Assembly (NCBI RefSeq): GCF_011064595.1
Contig: NZ_JAALJI010000008.1
Span: forward strand, 62,001-126,000
Reading direction: 5' to 3'
Source of the DNA: Paludisphaera soli
GTDB lineage: Bacteria > Planctomycetota > Planctomycetia > Isosphaerales > Isosphaeraceae
Length of the DNA: 64,000 nt
Notes under the pieces: model-generated
Seen by the model: only the letters and a program-made list of their open reading frames with translations
What the model was told of the DNA's origin: nothing
The model's database searches: none
Shown here: piece by piece, positions 1 to 7,589 of the stretch
Numbering within the stretch: position 1 is the first letter of the stretch
Layout: each line of letters opens with the position of its first letter
Program-made: the position numbers and the translations under genes

Positions 1-1130
1 ACATCACGCCCAGGTCCACGCCCCCCTTCCAGTCCCCCTTCTGCGAGTCGGTCTCGGCGCGGGTGAGGAACAGGTAGCCGAACGGGTAGTCGTTGCCGCC
101 GGCCTTGAGCTTCGCGGAGTAGCCCCAGTTCTGGAGGCAGAGGTCGCCCACGGCCGCCGGGCCGCCCCCCTTCGCGCTCTTGATGCGGCGGTAGGTCCAG
201 ATCTTGTCCCAGGCCTCGGCCTTGCCCTGAAACTCGTCGTAGCCGAAGCCGGAGACCCCCTCGGGGCCGGCGGGCTCGTCGGCCGGCTCGGCGGCGTAGC
301 GCTGGACGAAGTCGAAGACCGTGGACTGGCCGCAGCGGTCGTCCCCCTCGCGGCCGCCGTCCTCGGACTCGACCCCCTGGAGGTACGGGGCCCCGGCCAG
401 AACCAGGACCTCGCCCCACTCGGTCGCGTCGATGAAGACGACGTCGCGTCCCCTGGGGGCTTCGAACCGGAGCACGGCCTTCTCGAACCGCGAGGAAGGC
501 TCGGGGCTGTACCAGTCGGGCAGGTCCTTCGACGGCAGGACGTCGTAGCCCCCGGCCGCGACGCCCGCCCTGGGCGTGCGCCGGATCGCCGTGATCGCCG
601 TCACCAGCCCCCGGGCCGGGTCGGCCTCGACGGTCTTGATGACGGTTTCGCGGAAGACCACGAGCGTCCCCTGGTCGACGAGCTTCTTCTCCAGCGGCAG
701 GAGGTGGTCGGCCAGGAAGTTCTTCGGCTCGAAGCAGTAGTTGCTGACCCAGCCCTTGCCGGGGTTGCCGGTGGCGTCGAGCATGGCCCGGAAGTTGGGC
801 GTCATGTTCGCGCGGTCGCGGGCGATCGCGAAGACCTTGTACTCCTCGCCGGTCTTCTTGTCCTTGATGGTGTGCCAGGCCTCGTCGATCGCCGGTACGG
901 CGCTCGCGGTGATCTGGCCGCCGACCCAGTCGGTGGGCTCGATCAGGCAGGTCCTCGCCCCGCTCTCCGCCGACGCCACCGCCGCCGCGAAGGCCGCCGT
1001 CGTACCGCCCGCGATCACCACGTCGAAATCGCGGTGAATCTCGACGCCCTCGGCGCGGGCTCGCGTCCCGACCCCCGGGAAACCGACCAGGCCGACCCCG
1101 CACGCCCCCAGGAACTCTCGCCGTCGCATA
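1..1130 (-). CDS. FAD-dependent oxidoreductase, Tat-exported, 3' end outside window
   Basis: Reads leftward from ATG at 1130 off the window edge, 376 codons visible. The N-terminus carries a twin-arginine signal (RRREFLG, residues 2-8), followed by a dinucleotide-binding fold at about 36-50 (DVVIAGGTTAAFAAA) with Glu64 placed to bind the FAD ribose. This matches the FAD_oxidored family common in planctomycetes, thought to act in the periplasm on unknown, possibly carbohydrate, substrates. An AGGGG Shine-Dalgarno lies just upstream of the ATG. It is followed on the same strand, upstream, by another Tat-exported oxidoreductase at 1311-2648, so the two may serve one catabolic pathway. Family assignment is firm; substrate is unknown. 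The C-terminal part is missing because of the window boundary. Confidence 0.85.
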
Positions 1131-1310
1131 TCCGGACCCCTTCGATGATCGTCGCCCCTTGCCGGGCGGACGCGCGCGACCGCCTCGTTCCGGCCCGCAG
1201 CGTCGCGGGCGGATCTCCGAATTCTATCAGTTTCGAGCCCGGGCGGTCACCCCCGCCGCGTCGGGGCGGGCGGGGCGGGGGGCCGTGTGTGCCTCGGGAG
1301 GGTCCGCCGG

Positions 1311-2648
1311 TCAGGCCCGCGCGGGGCCGTCGGCCTGGAGCTTGACGGAGGAGGGCTCGGGGAGCCGCCAGGGGTCGCGGTAGGGGCGGGAGAGCATCGC
1401 GGCGGCCTCGGCGTCGCCGAGGATGGTCTCGACCTGGGGGTCCCAGGCGAGCTTCCGGCCGGTCCGGATGGCGATGTTCCCCAGGTGGCAGACGGTCGCC
1501 GAGCGATGCCCGATGCCCACGTCGCAGATCGGCTTCGCGCGCGACTTGATGCAGTCCAGCCAGTTGCGGTGGTGGTTCGCGCTGACCTCCAGCCGCACGT
1601 CCCCTTCGGCCAGGGGCTCCGTGAGCAGCTCCTTCGGGTCGGAGGCGATGCTGCCGCGCGAGACGCCGATGGTCCCCTTCTCCCCCTCGAACTGGACGGA
1701 GTGGCCCTTGCCCTCGCCCTGGAGGCAGACCACCCGCACGCCGTCGTCGTAGGTGTAGACGATCCGGCTGGTCTCGGCGACCTCGAACCAGCCGTCCTTG
1801 TTGAACTGGGCGGTGGCCTCGATCGCGACCGGGCCGGAGTCGTCGCGGCCCAGGCCCCACTGGGCGATGTCCAGGTGGTGGGCCCCGAAGTTCGTCATCT
1901 GGCCGCCGGAGTAGTCCCAGAAGAAGCGGAAGAGGTAATGCACCCGCTTCTCGTTGTAGGGCCGCTCGGGGGCGGGGCCGAGCCAGGTCTGGTAGTCCAA
2001 CTCGGGCGGAGGGGTGGAATCGGCGACGGCCGGGCCGGCGAAGTTGACCTTGGGGAGCAGGACGCGGACTTCCTTGATCTTGCCGAGCCGGCCGTTGCGG
2101 ACCAGCTCGCAGGCGCGTCGGAAGCCTTCCTCCGAGCGCTGCTGGCTGCCGGTCTGGACGACCCGGCCGGCGGCGCGGGCGACTTCGACCATGCGACGCC
2201 CCTCGGCCACGGTCAGGCTCAGCGGCTTCTCGCAGTACACGTCCTTGCCCGCGGCGCAGGCGTCGGTCGTGGCCAGCGCGTGCCAGTGGTCGGGGGTCGA
2301 GACGACCACGCCGTCGATCGACTTGTCCTCCAACAGCTTGCGGTAGTCGCCGAAGGTCGTCGCCTTGCCGCCGGCCGCCTCGACGACCTTCGCGGCCTCG
2401 GCCAGGTGCTTCGAATCGACGTCGGCCAGCGCGACGACCTCGACGCCCTCCTGCTTCAGGAAGCCCTTGAGGTTGCTGACCCCCTGACGCCCCACGCCGA
2501 CGAACCCGAGCCGGATCCGCTCGCCCGGCGCGACGGCCCCGGCCCGCGCGCGGCTCGTCAGGATGTTCGGGAACGCCCAGCCCGCCGCCATGCCCGCGCC
2601 GACGCCCCGGAAGAAGCCCCGCCGATCGATCCTCGCGTCGCGACTCAT
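1311..2648 (-). CDS. Gfo/Idh/MocA family oxidoreductase, Tat-exported
   Basis: 445 residues from ATG 2648, chosen because it begins a Tat signal (RRGFFRG, residues 9-15) and follows a GGTGGG ribosome site; the frame is open further upstream but that part is not protein-like. The NAD(P)-binding Rossmann motif GVGRQG is at 51-56 and the family's EKP motif at 140-142 (CEKPLSL). A GGQMTNFGAHHLD segment fits the C-terminal substrate domain. Such exported enzymes are greatly expanded in planctomycetes and are presumed to oxidise or epimerise sugars, although the source of periplasmic NAD(P) is unresolved and many may fold with cofactor before export. Substrate unknown. Confidence 0.9.
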   Translation of the reverse strand: MSRDARIDRRGFFRGVGAGMAAGWAFPNILTSRARAGAVAPGERIRLGFVGVGRQGVSNLKGFLKQEGVEVVALADVDSKHLAEAAKVVEAAGGKATTFGDYRKLLEDKSIDGVVVSTPDHWHALATTDACAAGKDVYCEKPLSLTVAEGRRMVEVARAAGRVVQTGSQQRSEEGFRRACELVRNGRLGKIKEVRVLLPKVNFAGPAVADSTPPPELDYQTWLGPAPERPYNEKRVHYLFRFFWDYSGGQMTNFGAHHLDIAQWGLGRDDSGPVAIEATAQFNKDGWFEVAETSRIVYTYDDGVRVVCLQGEGKGHSVQFEGEKGTIGVSRGSIASDPKELLTEPLAEGDVRLEVSANHHRNWLDCIKSRAKPICDVGIGHRSATVCHLGNIAIRTGRKLAWDPQVETILGDAEAAAMLSRPYRDPWRLPEPSSVKLQADGPARA

Positions 2649-2890
2649 GAATCCCACCCCTTCAAGATCGTGGCCCTTCGCCGTCGCCCCTCGCCGCCCG
2701 TTCGATTGTGCGTCGGGATCGGACGGCACGCAACCGGCCGCCATGCGGCCGCGTCGGCCGGGCGCGCGAAAGTCCGCCCTCGCGACGATTTGTTTGGAAA
2801 AGGCCGGCCCGCTTCCGTACAACCGATCGGCCTCGGGAAAGTACCGTGGGTACCGGACGCGACGCTTCGACACCTCCGAGGAGCCCCCCC

Positions 2891-3967
2891 ATGAACACGC
2901 ACGCCGCCCCGATCCCGCCCCACGAGGTCGCCCCTATCAAGAGGATCGTCGACCTGAGCCTCAAGCTGCTGGATCGGGACGAGCGCCCCGTCAAGCGAGG
3001 CCAACATCCGAAGCACCACGGCCTGGTCGACGCCCAGTTCGTCGTCGACCCGTCCGGGCTGCCCCCGGAGTGCCGCGTCGGCCTCTTCCAGCAAGCGAGG
3101 ACCTTCCCGGCGTTGGTCCGATTCTCGAACGGCGGCCAGGCGGACGACCGCAAGGGGGACGTCCACGGCATGGCGATCAAGCTCCTCGACGTCGAGGGCG
3201 AGAAGCTGATCCCCGAGGAGAAGGACGCCGCGACCCACGACTTCATCCTGATCGACAACGAGGTCTTCTTCATCCCCGACCTGGGCTTGTACGCGCCTTT
3301 CACCGAGGCGTTCGCCAAGGCGAAGGGGGTCGAGCCGTCGACCGTGCGGACCCTGCTCGCCCCGCTCCCGAAGACGGGGCGGTTCCTGGCGACCCTCGTC
3401 GCCCTCTTCTACACCCCCCGGGGCCTCAAGGGCGCCCGCCTGCTCAGGCTGCTGATGCACTCCCTGAGCAAGAAGCCCGACAGCCCGCTGACCACGCGGT
3501 ACTGGAGCACCACGCCGTATCGGCTGGGCCCGAAGGCCGTCAAATACTCGGCGACCCCCGCCTCCGACGAGGCCCCCCCGCGCGCCGACTCGCCGGACCT
3601 GCTCCGCCTGGCGATGAAGGCCGCGCTGGACGAGCGGGACGCGGAGTTCACCTTCGCCGTCCAGCTCCAGGCCGACGAGGGGTCGATGCCCGTCGAGGAC
3701 GCGACCGTCGAATGGGACGAGAAGGCGTCGAAGCCCATCCCGGTCGCCCGAATCGTCATCCCGCGCCAGGAGTTCGACACCGAGTCCCGCCGCGCCTTCT
3801 GCGAGGACCTCTCCTTCACCCCCTGGCACGCGCTCCCCGAGCACGAGCCGCTCGGCGGCATCAACCGGGCCCGGCTCCCCGTCTACCAGGCGATCTCGGC
3901 CGAACGCCACCGCCTGAACGGCAAGCCTAGGGTCGAGCCGACGCCCGCCGACGTCGAGAAGCTCTGA
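2891..3967 (+). CDS. Catalase-like haem-domain protein
   Basis: 358 residues from ATG 2891, preceded by a GAGG ribosome site. The core keeps catalase-fold landmarks: LVRFSNGG (like the catalase RFS strand), DVHGMAIKLLD (like RDxRGFAxK) and VFFIPD (like PVFFIRD). It is shorter than monofunctional catalases (about 480 residues) and I do not see the usual distal-haem histidine motif (HxERIPERVVHA) near the N-terminus, so ordinary catalase activity is doubtful. Relatives include SrpA-like mini-catalases and allene-oxide-synthase-like proteins that act on organic or lipid hydroperoxides. It lies divergently from the oxidoreductase at 1311-2648 and 93 bases before a CurA-type reductase, suggesting an oxidative-stress or lipid-peroxide setting. 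Function inferred only. Confidence 0.75.
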   Translation: MNTHAAPIPPHEVAPIKRIVDLSLKLLDRDERPVKRGQHPKHHGLVDAQFVVDPSGLPPECRVGLFQQARTFPALVRFSNGGQADDRKGDVHGMAIKLLDVEGEKLIPEEKDAATHDFILIDNEVFFIPDLGLYAPFTEAFAKAKGVEPSTVRTLLAPLPKTGRFLATLVALFYTPRGLKGARLLRLLMHSLSKKPDSPLTTRYWSTTPYRLGPKAVKYSATPASDEAPPRADSPDLLRLAMKAALDERDAEFTFAVQLQADEGSMPVEDATVEWDEKASKPIPVARIVIPRQEFDTESRRAFCEDLSFTPWHALPEHEPLGGINRARLPVYQAISAERHRLNGKPRVEPTPADVEKL

Positions 3968-4060
3968 CCCGGTCGCCCGCGCGGGACGGGCCGGGATTTG
4001 CATGCCGAGGACCTCAAGCCGATCCCGAGGCCATCCCTCGTCCAACCCGGAGGCCGACTC

Positions 4061-5089
4061 GTGTCCCAGCCAGCCGCCCGCATCGTCCTGGCCTCGCGTC
4101 CCCAGGGCGAGCCCACGCCCGAGAACTTCCGCCTGGAGCGGTTCGACGCGCCAGAGGCCGGGAAGGGCCAGGTGCTCCTGAAGACCATCTACCTGTCGCT
4201 CGACCCGTACATGCGGGGCCGGATGGACGACCGCGAGTCCTACGCGCCGCCGGTCCCGGTCGGCGGCGTGATGGACGGCGAAGTCGTCGCCGAGGTCCTG
4301 GAATCGAACCTGCCCGGTTACGCGACGGGCGATCTCGTCCTGGCGGGGCTCGGCTGGCAGACGCACGGCGTCTCCGACGGCGAGGGGCTCCGCAAGGTCG
4401 ACCCGGCGCTGGGGCCGATCTCGACGGCCCTGGGCGTGCTGGGGATGCCTGGCTTCACCGCCTACACCGGCCTGCGGATGATCGGCAAGCCGAAGGCGGG
4501 GGAGACGCTGGTGGTCGCCGCGGCCAGCGGGCCGGTGGGCTCGATGGTCGGCCAGCTCGCGAAACACGCGGGGCTGCGGGCGGTCGGGATCGCCGGCGGG
4601 CCCGAGAAGTGCGCCTATGTCCGCAACGAGCTGCGGTTCGACGCGGTCGTCGACCATCGCGACCCGGACTTCCCCAAGCGGCTCGCCGAGGCCTGCCCGA
4701 ACGGGATCGACATCGACTTCGAGCTGGTCGGGGGTGAGGTTTGGCAGGCCGTCCTGCCCCTGCTCAATAGGTTCGCCCGCGTCCCGGTCTGCGGCCTGGT
4801 CGCCCACTACAACGGCGGAGGGGCCGCCGAGGTCGACCGCCTGCCGGCCACCCTCGGCCGCATCCTCGCCCGCAGCCTGACGCTCCGCGGCTTCATCGTC
4901 TACGAGTTCGCCGACCTCCTCCCCGACTTCCTCTCCGAGGTCGCCCCGCTCGTCAAGAGCGGCGAGGTCCGCTACCGCGAGGACGTCGTCGACGGCTTCG
5001 AGAAGGCCCCCGAGGCGTTCATCGGCATGCTCCGCGGCGGCAACTTCGGCAAGCTGATCGTCCGCGTCGCCCCGGAGCCGACGGCTTGA
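4061..5089 (+). CDS. CurA-type NADP-dependent MDR oxidoreductase
   Basis: 342 residues from GTG 4061, selected because GGAGG sits 8 bases upstream and the family's N-terminus aligns there (SQPAARIVLASRPQG). It has the medium-chain dehydrogenase/reductase layout without zinc ligands: LDPYMRGRM at 48-55 and the nucleotide motif AAASGPVGSMVGQ at about 153-165. This is the family of NADPH-dependent curcumin/2-alkenal reductases, which reduce the C=C bond of alpha,beta-unsaturated carbonyls in the cytoplasm. Such compounds are products of lipid peroxidation, which suits the catalase-like neighbour upstream. Full length and intact. The exact substrate cannot be read from sequence. Confidence 0.88.
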   Translation: MSQPAARIVLASRPQGEPTPENFRLERFDAPEAGKGQVLLKTIYLSLDPYMRGRMDDRESYAPPVPVGGVMDGEVVAEVLESNLPGYATGDLVLAGLGWQTHGVSDGEGLRKVDPALGPISTALGVLGMPGFTAYTGLRMIGKPKAGETLVVAAASGPVGSMVGQLAKHAGLRAVGIAGGPEKCAYVRNELRFDAVVDHRDPDFPKRLAEACPNGIDIDFELVGGEVWQAVLPLLNRFARVPVCGLVAHYNGGGAAEVDRLPATLGRILARSLTLRGFIVYEFADLLPDFLSEVAPLVKSGEVRYREDVVDGFEKAPEAFIGMLRGGNFGKLIVRVAPEPTA

Positions 5090-5111
5090 CGGCCCGACTC
5101 CGCAACCTAAA

Positions 5112-5137
5112 ATCATTCAACCTCTCGGTTGAATGAT
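5112..5137. promoter_or_regulatory. Palindromic operator over the arsR-type start codon
   Basis: A perfect 11-bp inverted repeat, ATCATTCAACC at 5112-5122 and GGTTGAATGAT at 5127-5137, separated by TCTC. Its right arm contains the ATG (5133) of the ArsR-family regulator. This form, with TTCAACC...GGTTGAA, is what ArsR regulators paired with SRPBCC proteins are expected to bind, so autorepression is inferred. No Shine-Dalgarno fits between the operator and ATG, so the mRNA may be leaderless. Confidence 0.7.
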
Positions 5138-5486
5138 GGCGATCAGCGAAGGGCCGTCCGACCTGGATCAGACCTTGCTGGCCCTGGCCGACCCGACGCG
5201 GCGGGCGATCCTCCGCCTGCTGGTGCAGGGGGAGGCCCGGATCACCGAGTTGGCGCGCCCGTTCGGGATGTCGCTGAACGCGGTGTCGAAGCACATCCGG
5301 GTGCTCGAGCGCGGCCGGCTCGTCCGGCGGCGCAGGGCCGGGCGGGAGCAGTTCCTGACCATCGACCCGAAGCCGCTCGACGACGCGGCGGCGTGGATCG
5401 AGGCCCAGCGCGCCGCCTGGACGGCGCGGCTGGACGCCCTCGACGCGCTGCTGAAGTCCGACGACGCGGCCGGGCCCCCCGAGTGA
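5133..5486 (+). CDS. ArsR-family winged-helix transcriptional regulator
   Basis: 117 residues beginning MMAIS; either of two adjacent ATGs (5133 or 5136) may be used. The wHTH is clear: ALADPTRRAILRLL at 17-30, then ITELARPFGMSLNAVSKHIR as the recognition region, and a basic wing RRRRAGREQF. No Cys-rich metal site is visible, so it belongs to the non-metal ArsR class that typically partners with an SRPBCC (AHSA1) protein. That partner follows 11 bases downstream, making a two-gene operon. The palindrome on its own start codon indicates autoregulation. The ligand is unknown. Confidence 0.93.
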   Translation: MMAISEGPSDLDQTLLALADPTRRAILRLLVQGEARITELARPFGMSLNAVSKHIRVLERGRLVRRRRAGREQFLTIDPKPLDDAAAWIEAQRAAWTARLDALDALLKSDDAAGPPE

Positions 5487-5497
5487 GGAGGAAGCCC

Positions 5498-5935
5498 ATG
5501 TCGGCCCCGATCGAGCCCGCCGTCGCCCTGAAGCTCGTCCGCCGATTCGCCGCCCCCGCCGAACGCGTGTTCGACGCCTGGCTGGACCCCGCCACGGTCG
5601 GCCGATGGCTGTTCGCGACGCCGACCGGCGCGATGGTCCGCGTGGAGGTCGACGCCCGCGTCGGCGGGTCTTACGCCATCGTGGAGCGTCGCGAGGGCGA
5701 GGACGTGGAGCACGTCGGCGAGTACCTGGAGATCGACCGCCCACGACGCCTGGCCTTCACCCTCAAGGTGCCGAAGTACTCGCAGCAGGAGGACCGCCTG
5801 ATCGTCGAGATCGTCCCCCTGGAGACGGGCTGCGAGTTGACGCTCACCCACGAGAGGCTCGCCCCGGCCTACCACGAGCAGGCCCGCGCCGGCTGGGGTA
5901 TGATCCTCGACGGCCTGGCGACGAGGCTCGGCTGA
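5498..5935 (+). CDS. SRPBCC/AHSA1 domain protein
   Basis: 145 residues from ATG 5498 with a GAGGAGG ribosome site overlapping the stop of the upstream regulator. The sequence opens with the AHSA1/Bet v 1-type signature (RRFAAPAERVFDAWLDPATVGRWLF) and keeps the GG-Y strand and the C-terminal long helix (YHEQARAGWGMILDGLA). Proteins of this fold bind hydrophobic ligands in a deep pocket; the small stand-alone members next to ArsR genes are poorly understood but are thought to respond to or bind the inducing compound. Transcriptionally and perhaps translationally coupled to the ArsR gene. Cytoplasmic, intact. Confidence 0.9.
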   Translation: MSAPIEPAVALKLVRRFAAPAERVFDAWLDPATVGRWLFATPTGAMVRVEVDARVGGSYAIVERREGEDVEHVGEYLEIDRPRRLAFTLKVPKYSQQEDRLIVEIVPLETGCELTLTHERLAPAYHEQARAGWGMILDGLATRLG

Positions 5936-6016
5936 ACCGGCACGGCGGTTGCGGTCGAATTCGGCGAGGTCGGACATCCCAAGGCGCCGCCGATCGCGGA
6001 TGAGGAGACATCGAAG

Positions 6017-7048
6017 ATGAGCGTACCCCAACCGGAAAGCGCCGAGATCCCCGCCTTCGCGGAGAACGAATGGCCCAGGCCCTTCGCGGAAGACCTGGCG
6101 TACCTGCGAACGGCCCTGGTCAACGTCTTCTTCGCGGGCAAGGCGGGGGACCGCAACTGGGTCCTGATCGACGCCGGGATCCCCGGCTGGGCCGATTCGA
6201 TCGCCGACGCCGCGGCCCGACGCTTCGGCGAAGGGGCCCGGCCCTCGGCGATCATCCTCACCCACGGGCACTTCGACCACGTCGGCGCGGTGGCGACGCT
6301 GGCCGAGCGCTGGGACGCGCCGGTCTTCGCGCACCCGCTCGAACTTCCTTATCTGACCGGCCGGTCGTCGTACCCGCCCCCGGACCCGACGGTGGGCGGC
6401 GGCGCGATGGCGACCCTCTCGTGGCTCTACCCGCGCGGGCCGATCGACCTGGGAGGCCGCGTCCACCCGCTGCCGGCCGACGGCTCGGTCCCCGGGATGC
6501 CGGGCTGGCGTTGGGTCCACACGCCGGGGCACACGCCCGGCCACGTCTCCCTCTTCCGCGAGGCCGACCGGACGCTCGTGGTCGGCGACGCCTTCGTCGC
6601 GACCAAGCAGGAGTCGGCGCTCGCCGTCATGACCCAGCGCCGGGAGATCCACGGCCCGCCGATGTACTACACCAGCGACTGGGGGGCCGCCCGGCGTTCG
6701 GTCGAGATCCTCGCCACCCTGGAGCCCGAGACGGCCGGGACCGGGCACGGCGAGCCCCTGGCCGGCGAGTCCCTCCGCATGGGGCTCCACGCCCTCGCCT
6801 TCGATTTCAACCGCCTCGCCGTCCCGGCCCACGGCCGCTACGTCCCCCGCCCGGCGACTGCCGACTCCGAAGGCGTGATCTCCATCCCGCCCGACGTGCC
6901 GCATCCGCTGCTCAGGCTGGCCGTGGGGTTCGGCCTGGGCCTCGCCGCCGGCGTGGCGATCCACCGATGGACGTCGGGCGGGCGTCCCGAGCCGCGACCG
7001 TCGGACCTCGCGGAAGCGTCCCGACGCGGCCCGCGCCGCGACGCCTAG
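6017..7048 (+). CDS. MBL-fold metallo-hydrolase with C-terminal membrane anchor
   Basis: 343 residues from ATG 6017 behind a GAGGAG site. The metallo-beta-lactamase metal motif is THGHFDHVG at about residue 82 (HxHxDH), with the later histidine in HTPGHTPGHV and Asp in VVGDAF, so a binuclear Zn or Fe site is expected. Glyoxalase II-like hydrolases resemble it most. Unusually, a single hydrophobic helix (LRLAVGFGLGLAAGVAI) lies near the C-terminus and is followed by a basic tail, so the enzyme is probably tethered to the cytoplasmic membrane. It stands 81 bases after the SRPBCC gene in the same direction. Substrate unknown. Confidence 0.88.
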   Translation: MSVPQPESAEIPAFAENEWPRPFAEDLAYLRTALVNVFFAGKAGDRNWVLIDAGIPGWADSIADAAARRFGEGARPSAIILTHGHFDHVGAVATLAERWDAPVFAHPLELPYLTGRSSYPPPDPTVGGGAMATLSWLYPRGPIDLGGRVHPLPADGSVPGMPGWRWVHTPGHTPGHVSLFREADRTLVVGDAFVATKQESALAVMTQRREIHGPPMYYTSDWGAARRSVEILATLEPETAGTGHGEPLAGESLRMGLHALAFDFNRLAVPAHGRYVPRPATADSEGVISIPPDVPHPLLRLAVGFGLGLAAGVAIHRWTSGGRPEPRPSDLAEASRRGPRRDA

Positions 7049-7130
7049 GCTCGCGATTTGCAGTTGGAATCCCTCCGTGAGCCCGGCCGTGCCCCGGGCG
7101 ACGATTCTCGATCGACGGAGGAGCGAAACG

Positions 7131-7565
7131 ATGGACGACAGGAAACTGGCGAAGGGCCTGGGGTGGTTCAGCATCGGCCTGGGCCTCGCCGAGATCGCCG
7201 CCGGCCGCCAGATCGGCCGGGCGCTGGGGATGGAGCACCGCACCGGGCTGCTGGCCGCCTACGGGGTCCGCGAGATCGCCACGGGCGTCGGCATCCTGAC
7301 CGCGAGCGACCCGACCCCCTGGATGTGGGGCCGCGTGGCCGGCGACGGCCTGGACCTGGCCACCCTGGCCAGCGCCTGCACCGAGGACAACCCCAAGCGC
7401 GGCAACGTGCTGGGTGCCATCGGCTCGATCGTGGGGATCACCGCCCTCGACGCCTTCGTCGCCGCGCGGCTCCACCGCAACCGGGCCGCGGCCGAGGCCG
7501 AATCGTTCGACCTCTTCAGGGATCGGCTCGCCGAGGCCAAGGGCCGCTTCGGCTCCCGCGCCTGA
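7131..7565 (+). CDS. Small membrane-associated hypothetical protein
   Basis: 144 residues from ATG 7131, chosen for a strong GGAGG site 9 bases upstream. It starts KLAKGLGWFSIGLGLAEIAAGRQIGRALGM and continues with two or three further hydrophobic stretches (LLAAYGVREIATGVGIL; NVLGAIGSIVGITALDAFVA). The same opening occurs at the N-terminus of planctomycete and proteobacterial 'cyclase/dehydrase' SRPBCC fusion proteins, here standing alone without the SRPBCC domain. It probably forms a small membrane bundle. The gene converges on the kinase gene, ending 25 bases before that gene's corrected stop codon. Function unknown. Confidence 0.75.
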   Translation: MDDRKLAKGLGWFSIGLGLAEIAAGRQIGRALGMEHRTGLLAAYGVREIATGVGILTASDPTPWMWGRVAGDGLDLATLASACTEDNPKRGNVLGAIGSIVGITALDAFVAARLHRNRAAAEAESFDLFRDRLAEAKGRFGSRA

Positions 7566-7589
7566 CCGCCCCCCGTCCGTTCGCCGCAG

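Noticed and set aside
2645-5116. Open frame of 823 codons on the minus strand
   Set aside because: Opposite the catalase-like and CurA genes; no signal, motif or ribosome site.
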